From: Microbacterium sp. VKM Ac-2870
GTDB taxonomy: Bacteria; Actinomycetota; Actinomycetes; Actinomycetales; Microbacteriaceae
Length of the DNA stretch: 64,000 nt
Assembly: GCF_015350795.1 (NCBI RefSeq)
Contig: NZ_JADKSH010000002.1
Span: forward strand, 248,001 to 312,000
Direction: 5' to 3'
Shown here in pieces: positions 25,224 to 34,808 of this stretch. The translations under genes and the position numbers were made by a program. Under the pieces are notes generated by a model. It ran no database searches and was not told where the DNA came from. It was given only the letters and a program-made list of their open reading frames with translations. Every line of letters begins with the position of its first letter. Position 1 is the first letter of the stretch.

Positions 25224-26390
25224 GTGGATCTGTACGAGTACCAGGCACGAGACCTGTTCGAGAAGTACGAGGTGCCGGTGCTCCCCGGCATCATCGCCGA
25301 TACTCCTGAGGAGGCGAAGGCGGCGGCCGAGAAGCTCGGCGGCGTCGTGGTCGTCAAGGCTCAGGTCAAGACCGGAGGCCGCGGCAAGGCCGGCGGTGTG
25401 AAGGTCGCCAAAACCCCCGACGAGGCGTACGCGGCGGCCGAGGCCATCCTGGGCCTGGACATCAAGGGCCACGTCGTCAAGCGGGTCATGATCGCCGGCG
25501 GCGCGCAGATCGAGAAGGAGTTCTACTTCTCGGTGCTGCTCGACCGTGCGAACCGCTCGTACCTGAGCCTCTGCTCGGTCGAGGGCGGCATGGAGATCGA
25601 GCAGCTCGCCGTCGAGAAGCCCGAGGCCCTCGCCAAGGTGGAGGTCGACCCGCTCACCGGGATCGACGCCGCCAAAGCGCTGGAGATCGCCAAGGCCGGC
25701 GGCTTCGACGACGAACTGGCGCCCAAGGTCGCCGATGTCTTCGTCAAGCTCTACAACGTCTACACCGGTGAAGGTGCGACCCTCGTCGAGGTGAACCCGC
25801 TCATCCTGGATGCCGCGGGCAACATCATCGCCCTCGACGGCAAGGTGTCGCTCGACGACAACGCCACCGAGGTGCGCCACCCCGAGCACGAAGAGCTCGA
25901 GGACAAGGACGCCGCCGACCCGCTCGAGGCGAAGGCCAAGGCATCCGGTCTCAACTACGTGAAGCTCGACGGTCAAGTCGGCATCATCGGCAACGGCGCG
26001 GGCCTGGTCATGTCGACCCTCGACGTCGTCGCATACGCGGGCGAGAACCACGGCGGCGTGAAGCCGGCCAACTTCCTCGATATCGGTGGCGGCGCGTCGG
26101 CGACCGTCATGGCCGCGGGTCTGGACGTCATCCTCGGTGACGAGCAGGTCAAGTCGGTCTTCGTCAACGTCTTCGGCGGTATCACGTCGTGCGTGGCCGT
26201 CGCGGAGGGCATCGTGAAGGCGCTCGAGATCCTCGGCGACACGGCCACCAAGCCGCTCGTCGTCCGCCTCGACGGCAACCAGGTCGAGGAAGGCCGCGCC
26301 ATCCTCGCCGCCGCCAACAACCCCCTCGTCACCCTTGCCGCGGGCATGGACGAGGGCGCCGACAAGGCCGCCGAGCTGGCGAACGCCTGA
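25224..26390 (+). CDS. sucC: Succinyl-CoA synthetase (ADP-forming) beta subunit
   Basis: A 388-residue subunit of the TCA-cycle enzyme that makes ATP from succinyl-CoA. The GTG start at 25224 gives the family N-terminus [15 protein letters not shown], with aagga upstream. The ATP-grasp domain is visible ([27 protein letters not shown]), followed by the C-terminal CoA-ligase domain ([38 protein letters not shown]). sucD follows after 28 nt. The palindrome upstream suggests regulation shared with icd. Confidence 0.96.
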   Translation: MDLYEYQARDLFEKYEVPVLPGIIADTPEEAKAAAEKLGGVVVVKAQVKTGGRGKAGGVKVAKTPDEAYAAAEAILGLDIKGHVVKRVMIAGGAQIEKEFYFSVLLDRANRSYLSLCSVEGGMEIEQLAVEKPEALAKVEVDPLTGIDAAKALEIAKAGGFDDELAPKVADVFVKLYNVYTGEGATLVEVNPLILDAAGNIIALDGKVSLDDNATEVRHPEHEELEDKDAADPLEAKAKASGLNYVKLDGQVGIIGNGAGLVMSTLDVVAYAGENHGGVKPANFLDIGGGASATVMAAGLDVILGDEQVKSVFVNVFGGITSCVAVAEGIVKALEILGDTATKPLVVRLDGNQVEEGRAILAAANNPLVTLAAGMDEGADKAAELANA

Positions 26391-26397
26391 GCGCTGA

Positions 26398-27321
<924 letters not shown>

Positions 27322-27331
27322 CGTTTGACGT

Positions 27332-27369
27332 AAAGAGGGGGTGGATGCCGCGGCATCCACCCCCTCTTT
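27332..27369. terminator. Perfect 38-bp palindrome, bidirectional terminator
   Basis: Arms of 19 bp (27332-27350 and 27351-27369) with no spacer. They contain aaagagggggtgg and the GGATGCC/GGCATCC pair. It serves sucD on the plus strand and the WXG operon on the minus strand. The 16-bp arm core is shared with the terminator at 1848-1887. Confidence 0.85.
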
Positions 27370-27391
27370 CGTTGTCCCTCGGCGACCGCGC

Positions 27392-27730
27392 TCAGTACGC
27401 GGTCGGACCGCCGTGCCCACCGGCGGGCTGGGCGGCCGTCTGCGGCGGCCGGGTGAGCGCGTCGACCAGTTGCGACTCGACATCGGAGAACCCCTGCGCG
27501 ACGGCAGCGGCCTGCTCGCGCAACGCCGAGACCTCCTTGATGAGGTTTCTGCGGTTGTCGTCCCAGCCTCCCGCAAAGTCCTCCACGGCGCGGGAGAGCT
27601 CCTCCACCGGAATCACCGAAGCGAGCGACGACGAGTCGGCTGCGGCATCCTCCAGCGTGTTCGTGATGCGCTGCAGGTCGTTGGCGACCTTCTGCACGTC
27701 CTCGGTATCGAGCTTCAGTCCATCGGCCAT
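27392..27730 (-). CDS. WXG100/ESAT-6-like protein
   Basis: A 112-residue helical hairpin protein of the WXG100 type. Two amphipathic helices flank the turn GGWDDNR, where Trp-Asp-Asp stands in place of WXG. The C-terminal tail is Pro/Gly-rich. Such proteins are substrates or partners of type VII (ESX) secretion. SD ggag precedes the ATG, which lies inside the end of the upstream gene (16-bp overlap). It is the last gene of a four-gene overlapping operon with no secretion ATPase in the window. Confidence 0.8.
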   Translation of the reverse strand: MADGLKLDTEDVQKVANDLQRITNTLEDAAADSSSLASVIPVEELSRAVEDFAGGWDDNRRNLIKEVSALREQAAAVAQGFSDVESQLVDALTRPPQTAAQPAGGHGGPTAY

Positions 27731-28302
27731 ATCGAGCTCCTTCCCTCATCACCCGGAACGACGCTGATCGCGCGGGCGAGTTCATCGAACAGCGGGCGCA
27801 GCCGCAGGAATCGCGGCAGATCGGCGTCCCCGACGATCATGATGACGTCGCGATCGGGGTGACGCCACACCCAGTGGGCGACGGCGCCGACCACCCCGTT
27901 CGGCTCCTTCGCGACGTAGCGCACCGTCACGGTCCCCGCTCCGAGAGCCTCGCTCTCGAACGGCTCGGTCACCGCCGGGCGGACGGCGGCCCGGTCCGTC
28001 GCACCCTGCAGCTCCTCATCGGGCACGTCCAGGTGCGGCCACTCGTAGAAGCTCGCGATCGCCGTCTCGACGTGCGGCTGTGTCAGGTAGGCGTAGCGGT
28101 GCTCGCCGGTGTCGATCGATCGCGACAGCCCTTCGGCATACGCGCGGATGAGCTCACGCTGGTCCGAGCCATAGTGATGGAGCTCGTCGAGCGCCGACAT
28201 GAGTGCGTCGCTCCACTCCTCGACACCCGCATAGCCCTGCCAAGGGAAGCGTGCCGGCACATACATCCACCGGGCCGGATCGGCGTCCACGCGAATGGTC
28301 AT
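27715..28302 (-). CDS. Unknown protein of the WXG operon (195 aa)
   Basis: A soluble 195-residue protein with no recognised family. The N-terminal half is rich in Trp/Tyr and acidic residues (WMYVPARFPWQGYAGVEEW). The C-terminal half reads as a beta-sheet/helix unit (VRYVAKEPNGVVGAVAHWVW, then FLRLRPLFDELARAI). Its last 60 residues resemble those of the product of 28299-28922 in layout, suggesting a related fold. ATG and the upstream stop overlap as ATGA. By context it could be a chaperone, adaptor or immunity-like partner of the large coiled-coil protein; this is inference only. Confidence 0.65.
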   Translation of the reverse strand: MTIRVDADPARWMYVPARFPWQGYAGVEEWSDALMSALDELHHYGSDQRELIRAYAEGLSRSIDTGEHRYAYLTQPHVETAIASFYEWPHLDVPDEELQGATDRAAVRPAVTEPFESEALGAGTVTVRYVAKEPNGVVGAVAHWVWRHPDRDVIMIVGDADLPRFLRLRPLFDELARAISVVPGDEGRSSIWPMD

Positions 28303-28922
28303 GCGCTGTCCTCCGAGTTCATCGTCTGCTCGGCGGGGGAGCGGGGCCATTCGAGCGCGTCCAGCATGGTCTCGATGAGCACCGTCAAGGCGTCGGTCAC
28401 CGGAGCGAACTCGGCGACCGGCTGCCCCGAGATCGAAGCGAATGCGATCAGAGCGCCATCGGCGTCGGGTAGCGGCCACACGTACTCGACCGTGCGCAGC
28501 AGCGCCAGCGCTTCCGGGTCTGCTCCCGCGACGGGCAGGTCGGTGACGAGCCGACGCGCCGTTCCGGCGTCGGTGTCACGAAGCTCGGCGCCGGGCAGCG
28601 CAGACGCCTCGCGGGCCGCGGCCGGCGCGAAGCTCAGCGAGATCGCGGTCGACACGGGTACCTGCCACGGCACGCCCATCGGGAGGATGACACGGAAACA
28701 GCCGGCGTCGCGCGCATCGTCGAGGACGGAGACGAGCCACTCCTCCAACCGGTGGATGAAGGGTCCGATGCTGTCACGCGGGCCCTGTGTCCAGGCCTCG
28801 CGGAACACGCGACGCGCGGTGTCGCCGTTGTCCTCGCTGACCGCAACGGCCGCCCAGCCCGGGGGAACGATGACGCGCGGGAGAGCTGCGCTCGCGGTCA
28901 GGCTCACGAGCCCACTCGCCAT
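28299..28922 (-). CDS. Unknown protein of the WXG operon (207 aa)
   Basis: A 207-residue soluble protein of unknown family. It contains a mixed alpha/beta N-terminal region (VIVPPGWAAVAVSED), a central segment VILPMGVPWQVPVSTAISLSF and the C-terminal unit VEYVWPLPDADGALIAFASI followed by a helix ALTVLIETMLDALEW. The same sheet-plus-helix ending occurs in the next gene. It overlaps its upstream neighbour by 19 bp and its downstream neighbour by 4 bp, so production of all four proteins is tightly coupled. Confidence 0.65.
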   Translation of the reverse strand: MASGLVSLTASAALPRVIVPPGWAAVAVSEDNGDTARRVFREAWTQGPRDSIGPFIHRLEEWLVSVLDDARDAGCFRVILPMGVPWQVPVSTAISLSFAPAAAREASALPGAELRDTDAGTARRLVTDLPVAGADPEALALLRTVEYVWPLPDADGALIAFASISGQPVAEFAPVTDALTVLIETMLDALEWPRSPAEQTMNSEDSA

Positions 28923-30268
28923 GTGCTCGCGTCCTGGACGTCCTGGTTGTACCAGTCCGATGCCCCCCGCAGCGCATCGCCCACGACGTTGTCCGTGAAC
29001 GTGTCGGGCAGAGCGTTGAGCAACGACGGGATGCGGTCGCCCAGTGTGGAATCGGCCTGGTGCAGAACCATGTTGACCCCGCCCGCGAGCTGCGCGGTGA
29101 AACGGTGCGTCTGGCCGAGGGCGATCAGCGAATCGATCGTCGCGTTGCTTCCCGTCACCGTCGGGTTCTGCAGCAGCCTCAGGAAGTCGGCGTTGTTGCC
29201 GCCCTTTGCCGTGATGAGCTCCATCGCGCGGCGCAGGAACTCGGGCGAGCGCTCACCCAGCGTGAGTCCCGGCAGCGGCGTCTTCACGGTGGTCAGCGCG
29301 CCGCCCAGCACATTGTCGAACGAGTTCGTCACCAGGCGCGACGCGGCCGAGAATCCGCGGGAAGTCGCTTGGGGGAGGGCATTGGTCACAACGGCGAGGC
29401 GGTTCGCGCGCATGAGGTTGACGACCTGGCCGACGCCCTTCGATGCGATCGCGCCGACGCCGAGCGTCGCCACGGCGAGGACGTCGAGTCCGAAATCGAC
29501 CCACGAGATCTCGCCCGCCGCGGCGAGGAGCAGGCCGAGCCCTGCCGTCAACAGCCCGGCGGCGAGCGCGAACGGTGCGAGCACGGGGAAGACGAAGCTG
29601 AGAACCGACAGTGCGGTCGTGATCACCTGCAGCACCTGACGGATGGCTTTCAGGATCTCTGCGTGCTCCTGCACCCAGCCGTTGATGTTGTCCAGGATCG
29701 AATCGTTCAATCCGTCGCCGTCGGTGGCCGTGCGAAGCCGCGATGCGGCGTCGCGCCCCGACTGGCGAAGCGTCTCGACGATCGATGTGAAGCGAGCCTG
29801 AGCGGAGTTCAGCGTGCTGCGCTGGGTGTTCGCTCGCGAGTGCAGGCGGATGAGTTCCTGATTGAGTTCGACCATCTCATTCGGGTCGGTCGTCGTCAGC
29901 CGCTGCTGCTCGTACTGGCGGATGCGCGAGTTCGCGTAGGTCAGCTGAGCCGAGGCATCCTGGTTTTCGGCGACCAGCGGTGCGGCCTGCTGCTGGGCCG
30001 ACTCGAGATCCCCGGCGAAATCGGTCAACGACTCGGACGCGACGCGATAGCGGTTCTCGAGCGTGGCGAGCTTGTCGGCCACCGTGCCGGCGTTCTCCGC
30101 GAGCACATCGAGCGCGTCGCTGCGGTGATTGCGGGTCTCGGCGATGGCAGTGCGCAAGCCCGACACCGCCTCGAGGATGGCGTCGGCGGTCTGAGCGTAC
30201 TGTGACGCGCGCCAGCGAATGACTGACGGATCACCGGGTATGGGGGCTATCGTCTCGGGCAGATCCAT
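28904..30268 (-). CDS. Large coiled-coil/hydrophobic WXG-operon protein, putative T7SS substrate
   Basis: A 454-residue protein. Residues about 15-185 are long helices with coiled-coil character (AQQQAAPLVAENQDASAQ and LNQELIRLHSRANTQRS). Residues about 215-275 form a strongly hydrophobic Gly/Ala-rich block (FVFPVLAPFALAAGLLTAG). The C-terminal 170 residues are amphipathic helices without a recognised toxin motif. This helical head, hydrophobic middle and variable tail resemble the layout of LXG/WXG polymorphic effectors, though no LXG motif is clear. SD aaggag lies before the ATG. It is first in the operon with the two unknown proteins and the WXG100 protein. Confidence 0.65.
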   Translation of the reverse strand: MDLPETIAPIPGDPSVIRWRASQYAQTADAILEAVSGLRTAIAETRNHRSDALDVLAENAGTVADKLATLENRYRVASESLTDFAGDLESAQQQAAPLVAENQDASAQLTYANSRIRQYEQQRLTTTDPNEMVELNQELIRLHSRANTQRSTLNSAQARFTSIVETLRQSGRDAASRLRTATDGDGLNDSILDNINGWVQEHAEILKAIRQVLQVITTALSVLSFVFPVLAPFALAAGLLTAGLGLLLAAAGEISWVDFGLDVLAVATLGVGAIASKGVGQVVNLMRANRLAVVTNALPQATSRGFSAASRLVTNSFDNVLGGALTTVKTPLPGLTLGERSPEFLRRAMELITAKGGNNADFLRLLQNPTVTGSNATIDSLIALGQTHRFTAQLAGGVNMVLHQADSTLGDRIPSLLNALPDTFTDNVVGDALRGASDWYNQDVQDASTWRVGS

Positions 30269-30305
30269 GCGGGCTCCTTGTCTGTGACGATGGTAGACAA
30301 CGTCA

Positions 30306-30349
30306 TGAGGAGGGGGCGATGGGGAGAACTCCCCATCGCCCCCTCCTCA
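30306..30349. terminator. Strong stem-loop between the membrane protein gene and the WXG operon
   Basis: 20-bp perfect arms (30306-30325 and 30330-30349) around the loop gaac. It begins 6 nt after the stop of the upstream minus-strand gene at 30355 and so isolates it from the WXG operon, which must have its own promoter in the remaining 37 nt. Confidence 0.8.
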
Positions 30350-30354
30350 CCGCC

Positions 30355-31299
30355 TCACACGGTGCCGATCGTGATTCCGGCGGCGAGCTGGTCGAGCTCG
30401 ACCTCCGCCGCCGCGAAACGGTCGGGTTCGACATCGAAGGCGCACATCAGCACAGCGCGCTTGCCGTCGTCCCAATGCCACGTCGCCGTCCGGCGCGGGC
30501 CGGAGGGATGAGCGATGGTACGGACGGTGCGAATCGCCGTCCCCGGTCCCTGGGCGAACGGGCGAGACTCGGGCGCCGCGGCATCCTCCCCGTCGATCGC
30601 GCGCACGAGCGCGCGGGCGAGACCGAGGTCGTTCGTGGCGCTGTCGAACACCTCGACGATGAGAGGACGGGGGTCACCGTCGAGGAGCGTGAGGCGCTGC
30701 TTGTTCCGCTTCCAACGCTCGCTCGCCGTGATGCGCAGAGCGGGAATCGCCGTCGGGCGTGCCGGCGACGCTGCGCGTGCGTCGGGGCGCTGCCGAGAGC
30801 GGGTATCGCGCGGTTGCGGTCGAAAGGCGTGCACGGCATCGCGGATGCCATCCCACACGCCCCGCGAGAGCACGACGATAAGGGCGAGCACCCACGGGAC
30901 GACCGCGCCGAGGACCGGCCAGATGAACGGTGCGCCGAACGTCACCGCAGCGCCGAGCGTCGTCAGCGCTCCGACCAGCGAGATGATTCCCAGATCCCAT
31001 CGTGCAGAGAAGATCGAGTCCATGAACTGACCGCGATAGCGCCAGGTCGCGACGCTCAGCAACAGCGCGCCCAGTGCCGGGATCCAGAGCAGCCAGTACG
31101 GCGGGGGGAAGATCGGATACCCCGGGCCCGTGCCGAAGATCCCGCCGTCGCTCCCGGGCGGGACGGTGCCCTGGGCGAACCCCACTCCGGCGACGATCGC
31201 CACGGGGACCACCAAAATCAGCACCAGCACGACCACGATCCAGCCGAAGGCGGCTCTGAACCACTCCGCCGTGATCTCCGCGTCTTTTTGTCTTGTCAC
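30355..31299 (-). CDS. Membrane protein of unknown function
   Basis: A 314-residue protein from a GTG start. It has four or five membrane segments in the first 150 residues (WIVVVLVLILVVPVAIVAGV; PYWLLWIPALGALLLSVATW; LGIISLVGALTTLGAAVTF; VLGAVVPWVLALIVVLSRG). A basic Arg/Pro-rich linker and a soluble C-terminal domain of about 130 residues follow. The latter ends with CAFDVEPDRFAAAEVELDQL. No family is recognised. It is separated from the WXG operon by a terminator, so a functional link is only positional. TAGGCT lies 6 nt before the start. Confidence 0.7.
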   Translation of the reverse strand: MTRQKDAEITAEWFRAAFGWIVVVLVLILVVPVAIVAGVGFAQGTVPPGSDGGIFGTGPGYPIFPPPYWLLWIPALGALLLSVATWRYRGQFMDSIFSARWDLGIISLVGALTTLGAAVTFGAPFIWPVLGAVVPWVLALIVVLSRGVWDGIRDAVHAFRPQPRDTRSRQRPDARAASPARPTAIPALRITASERWKRNKQRLTLLDGDPRPLIVEVFDSATNDLGLARALVRAIDGEDAAAPESRPFAQGPGTAIRTVRTIAHPSGPRRTATWHWDDGKRAVLMCAFDVEPDRFAAAEVELDQLAAGITIGTV

Positions 31300-31305
31300 C
31301 GTCCG

Positions 31306-31311
31306 AGCCTA
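31306..31311 (-). promoter_or_regulatory. -10 hexamer TAGGCT before a GTG start
   Basis: Reads TAGGCT on the minus strand, ending 6 nt before the GTG at 31299. It indicates a leaderless message with a GTG start. Confidence 0.5.
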
Positions 31312-31329
31312 TCCGGGGGGCTCACGGAC

Positions 31330-32787
31330 TCAGCCGCCGAGCAACGTCTCGATCGGGCCGCGCGCGAAGTAGATGAGGAAGCCGACGGCGACCACCCACA
31401 AGAGCGGACTGATCTGCTTCGCCTTGCCGGAGAGCGAGCGCACGACGACCCAGCTGATGAAGCCCGCGCCGATGCCGTTCGCGATCGAGTACGTCATCGG
31501 CATGACCGACACGGTCAGGAACACCGGCAGGAGCACGCTGAAATCGCTGAGGTCGATGTGCTTGACCTGCGCCATCATCATCGCGCCGACGATCACCAGA
31601 GCGGCGGCGGCGACTTCGGTGGGCACGATCGAGGTCAGCGGCGTGAAGAACATCGCCAGCAGGAAGACGACACCGGTGACGACGTTGGCCAGTCCCGTGC
31701 GGGCACCTTCACCGATGCCGGAGCCCGACTCGATGAACACGGTCGCCGACGATGAGGAGGTCGCACCTCCCATCACCGCGCCGACGCCTTCGACGACAAG
31801 CGCGGACCTGATGCGCGGGAAGTCGCCCTTCTCGTCTGCGAGTCCCGCTTCCTTCGCGAGGCCCGTCATGGTGCCCATCGCATCGAAGAAGTTCGAGAAG
31901 ACCAAGGTGAACACGAGCATCACGAGGGCGACGATGCCGACCTTGCCGACATCGAAGCCGAAGTCGACGGCGCCCAGCAGGCTCAGATCGGGAACGCTCA
32001 CCGGCGATCCGCTCAGAGCGGGGATCGTGAGTCCCCAGCCGCCCGGGTGATCGGTCGCCGAGCCGAGGTGCCAGATCGCCTCGATGATCACCGAGATCAC
32101 GGTGCCGCCGACGAGTCCGATCAGCATGCCGCCCTTGACCTTGCGGGCCACGAGCACGCCGGTGACCAGCAATGTCAGCACGAACATCAGCGTCGGCACT
32201 GAGGCGACCGAACCTCCGATGCCGAGACCCACCGGCGGCGAGTTCGATCCCGTCGCGGTGACGAAGCCGGAGTTGACGAAGCCGATGAAGGCGATGAACA
32301 GGCCGATCGCCACCGTGATGGCGAGCTTCAGTTGCACCGGCACCGCGTCGAAGATGAGCTTTCGCAGGCCCGTGGCTGCCAGCAGAACGATGATGACGCC
32401 GTTGATCATCACGAGTGCCATGGCCTCGGGCCAGGTCACCTCGTGGATCACGCTGAACGCGAGGAAGGCGTTGATCCCGAGGCCCGCGGCGAAGGCGAAC
32501 GGCAGACGGGTGATGACGCCGAACAGGATCGTCATCACTCCGGCGGTCAGCGCGGTCGCCGCGCCCACGGCCGAGAAAGCCAGTTCGTTGCCGGCGATGT
32601 CGGCTTTGCCCGACAGGATGATCGGGTTCAGGATCACGATGTAGGCCATCGTCACGAAAGTGACGAGACCTCCTCTGATCTCACCGCCGATCGTCGACCC
32701 TCGGCGGGTGATCTCGAAGAAGCGGTCGATCGCGCCCGTGGGGACGGCGGCGTCGGAACGCGTGGTGGACGTGGGTGTAGCGGGCAT
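31330..32787 (-). CDS. NCS2 purine permease, AzgA-like
   Basis: A 485-residue, 12-helix proton symporter of the AzgA branch (adenine, guanine and hypoxanthine uptake). Visible family features are GGLVTFVTMAYIVILNPIIL, FAAGLGINAFLAF, the substrate-site loop TGLAKEAGLADEKGDF and ATSSSSATVFIESGSGIGEGARTGL. The ATG at 32787 has SD ggagga. The longer open frame upstream is antisense to the divergent gene and is not coding. It lies next to purN and purH, giving a loose purine cluster. Confidence 0.92.
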   Translation of the reverse strand: MPATPTSTTRSDAAVPTGAIDRFFEITRRGSTIGGEIRGGLVTFVTMAYIVILNPIILSGKADIAGNELAFSAVGAATALTAGVMTILFGVITRLPFAFAAGLGINAFLAFSVIHEVTWPEAMALVMINGVIIVLLAATGLRKLIFDAVPVQLKLAITVAIGLFIAFIGFVNSGFVTATGSNSPPVGLGIGGSVASVPTLMFVLTLLVTGVLVARKVKGGMLIGLVGGTVISVIIEAIWHLGSATDHPGGWGLTIPALSGSPVSVPDLSLLGAVDFGFDVGKVGIVALVMLVFTLVFSNFFDAMGTMTGLAKEAGLADEKGDFPRIRSALVVEGVGAVMGGATSSSSATVFIESGSGIGEGARTGLANVVTGVVFLLAMFFTPLTSIVPTEVAAAALVIVGAMMMAQVKHIDLSDFSVLLPVFLTVSVMPMTYSIANGIGAGFISWVVVRSLSGKAKQISPLLWVVAVGFLIYFARGPIETLLGG

Positions 32788-32834
32788 GGATCCTCCGTCT
32801 AGAACGCTAGTGGATGCCGCGCCTGCGCTGCCCG

Positions 32835-32860
32835 CTGAGGTTCCTCCCTGAGGTTCCCCC
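32835..32860. repeat. Tandem 13-bp direct repeat in a divergent promoter region
   Basis: ctgaggttcctcc (32835-32847) is followed directly by ctgaggttccccc (32848-32860), one mismatch. It lies between the divergent purine permease and DUF6350 genes and may be a binding site for a regulator. Confidence 0.4.
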
Positions 32861-32901
32861 GCGACGCCGCGCGTCCGCACGGCGCAGCTCACCGGGGTGG
32901 G

Positions 32902-32907
32902 TAGGGT
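32902..32907 (+). promoter_or_regulatory. -10 hexamer TAGGGT of the DUF6350 gene
   Basis: TAGGGT ends 9 nt before the ATG at 32917 with no SD between. Confidence 0.45.
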
Positions 32908-32916
32908 CGAACCCGC

Positions 32917-34176
32917 ATGAACCGCCTGCTCGTCCTCCTTCTCTCCGCTGTCGATGCCCTGATCGCAGCGGCCGTCGGCGTCGCCGTGGTCTTCGCACCC
33001 CTGACGGTGTTCTGGGTGGCGGGACTCGGCGGCAGTGCCGACTGGGGTGCGCTGTGGCCGACCGCAGTACGCATCTGGCAGCTCGGTCACTTCGTGCCGC
33101 TGCACATCGCGCTGAGCGACGGCTACCTCGTCGCGGCCGGCATCCCCGCGCAGGCGGCGGCGTTCATCGTCTCGCTCGCCCCGCTCGCGCTCGCCGTCTT
33201 CACGGCTGTCTTCGCCGCACGTTCGGGCGTGCGCGCCGCGCGTTCGGGCGCGTGGTTGCTGGGCGTCGCTTCCGGCAGCGCGGTCACTCTCCTTCTGGCG
33301 GCCGGACTGTGGGCGACGTCGCACAACCCGGTGGCCGCGGTCTTCGGCTGGCAGTCGCTGCTGTTTCCCACCCTCGTGTTCGCCGTGCCTGCGCTGGGTG
33401 GCGCGCTCGTCGAAGCGTGGCGTGGCGGTGACGACGGAGTGGTCGATGCCGTCCGTGACCGCATCGACGGAGCGGACGCCCATCGTGGTCATCCGTGGGC
33501 CGCGGTCGTCTCGGCGACAGGGCGCGGCGTCGGCATCTCGGTGGTCGGGCTCGTCGGGGCCGGAGCGCTCGTGATCGCGGTGGCAGCGGTGCTGCGGGGC
33601 GGGCAGGTCGTCGCCCTCTTCGAAGCCGCGCACGTCGACGCGGCAGGCGGCAGCATGTTCGCCCTCGGACAGTTGGCGTACCTGCCGACGCTGATCATCT
33701 GGGGGGCGTCGTTCGTCGCGGGTCCGGGCTTCGCCGTCGGCGCCGGCACCGCGGTGTCACCCGCGGGCACCGCGCTGGGTGTCGTTCCGGGCCTGCCGGT
33801 GCTGGGCCTCATCCCCGAGAGCTCGTCGCCGTGGCTGTTCGCCCTCGTGCTGGTCATCGTCGGTGTCGGCTTCGTCGCGGGTGCGGCCGCACGCACGCGG
33901 CTGTTCGCCGGCGGAGTCGACGGATCAGCCCCGGGCTCCGCGTTGCCGCGGCTCGCGACGCTCGCCGCGATCGCCGTGCTTGCCGCCGCAGCGGCGGCGC
34001 TGCTCGCGGTGTGCGCGTCCGGGTCGATCGGTCCCGGTCGCCTCGCCGAGGTCGGCATCGCCCCGGGACCGCTCGCCTTCTCGGTCGGCGTGGAGCTCGC
34101 CGTGGGCGCCGCCATCGCGCTGTTCGCGCCCGCGACGCCGCGGCCGCAGACGTCCCTCGCGACGCCGGTAGACTGA
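32917..34176 (+). CDS. DUF6350-type multi-pass membrane protein
   Basis: A 419-residue membrane protein with about ten hydrophobic segments separated by short loops. It matches the actinobacterial DUF6350 family, which is found just upstream of purN in many genomes. No catalytic motif is visible and the function is unknown. The stop codon overlaps the -10 hexamer of purN and the two genes are 4 nt apart, so expression may be partly joint and partly independent. Confidence 0.8.
   Translation: MNRLLVLLLSAVDALIAAAVGVAVVFAPLTVFWVAGLGGSADWGALWPTAVRIWQLGHFVPLHIALSDGYLVAAGIPAQAAAFIVSLAPLALAVFTAVFAARSGVRAARSGAWLLGVASGSAVTLLLAAGLWATSHNPVAAVFGWQSLLFPTLVFAVPALGGALVEAWRGGDDGVVDAVRDRIDGADAHRGHPWAAVVSATGRGVGISVVGLVGAGALVIAVAAVLRGGQVVALFEAAHVDAAGGSMFALGQLAYLPTLIIWGASFVAGPGFAVGAGTAVSPAGTALGVVPGLPVLGLIPESSSPWLFALVLVIVGVGFVAGAAARTRLFAGGVDGSAPGSALPRLATLAAIAVLAAAAAALLAVCASGSIGPGRLAEVGIAPGPLAFSVGVELAVGAAIALFAPATPRPQTSLATPVD
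34169..34174 (+). promoter_or_regulatory. -10 hexamer TAGACT of purN, overlapping the end of the DUF6350 gene
   Basis: TAGACT runs into the upstream stop codon and ends 6 nt before the GTG start of purN, so purN may also be made from a leaderless message. Confidence 0.45.
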
Positions 34177-34180
34177 CCGG

Positions 34181-34774
34181 GTGCTGACGGTCGCGGTTCT
34201 GATCTCGGGCACCGGCTCCAATCTCCGGGCGCTCCTCGAGGCCGCCGCCGACCCCGGATTCCCGGCCCGCGTCGTCGTCGTCGGAGCCGACCGGCAGGCC
34301 GACGGCTTCGCACATGCCGAGGCCTTCGGCATCCCCACCTTCCTCGTGCCGTTCCGTGACTTCGAGACCCGGGAGCACTGGGGTGAGGAGCTCGACCGGC
34401 AACTGCGCGTGTGGAAACCCGACCTCATCGTCCTGAGCGGTCTCATGCGGTTGCTCCCGGCATCCGTCGTCGACGCCTGGTCGCCCCGGCTCATCAACAC
34501 CCATCCGGCCTACCTTCCGGAGTTTCCCGGGGCGCACGGCGTTCGCGACGCCCTCGCGGCCGGGGCAACCCGCACCGGAGCGAGCGTCATCGTCGTCGAC
34601 AACGGCGTGGACAGCGGGCCGATCCTCGCCCAGGAGCGCGTCGAGGTTCTGCCGGACGACACCGAGCACACGCTTCACGAACGCATCAAGCCCGTCGAAC
34701 GACGCCTTCTCATCGACGTTGTGCGCGCGATCGCCCGCGGGGAGCTCGAGCTCACCGCGTTCTCCACTTCCTGA
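34181..34774 (+). CDS. purN: Phosphoribosylglycinamide formyltransferase
   Basis: A 197-residue folate-dependent GAR transformylase (third step of purine synthesis). The GTG start gives [20 protein letters not shown] with the phosphate-binding loop SGTGSNL. The catalytic Asn/His are in [16 protein letters not shown] and the catalytic Asp in [10 protein letters not shown]. The length is standard. purH follows 34 nt later. Confidence 0.96.
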   Translation: MLTVAVLISGTGSNLRALLEAAADPGFPARVVVVGADRQADGFAHAEAFGIPTFLVPFRDFETREHWGEELDRQLRVWKPDLIVLSGLMRLLPASVVDAWSPRLINTHPAYLPEFPGAHGVRDALAAGATRTGASVIVVDNGVDSGPILAQERVEVLPDDTEHTLHERIKPVERRLLIDVVRAIARGELELTAFSTS

Positions 34775-34808
34775 CTGATCCGAACACCCTCGAACACTGG
34801 AGTCTTGC

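Noticed and set aside
31788..32916. Purine riboswitch upstream of the purine permease
   Set aside because: The upstream region lacks the three-way junction core sequences, and the divergent gene leaves little room for it.
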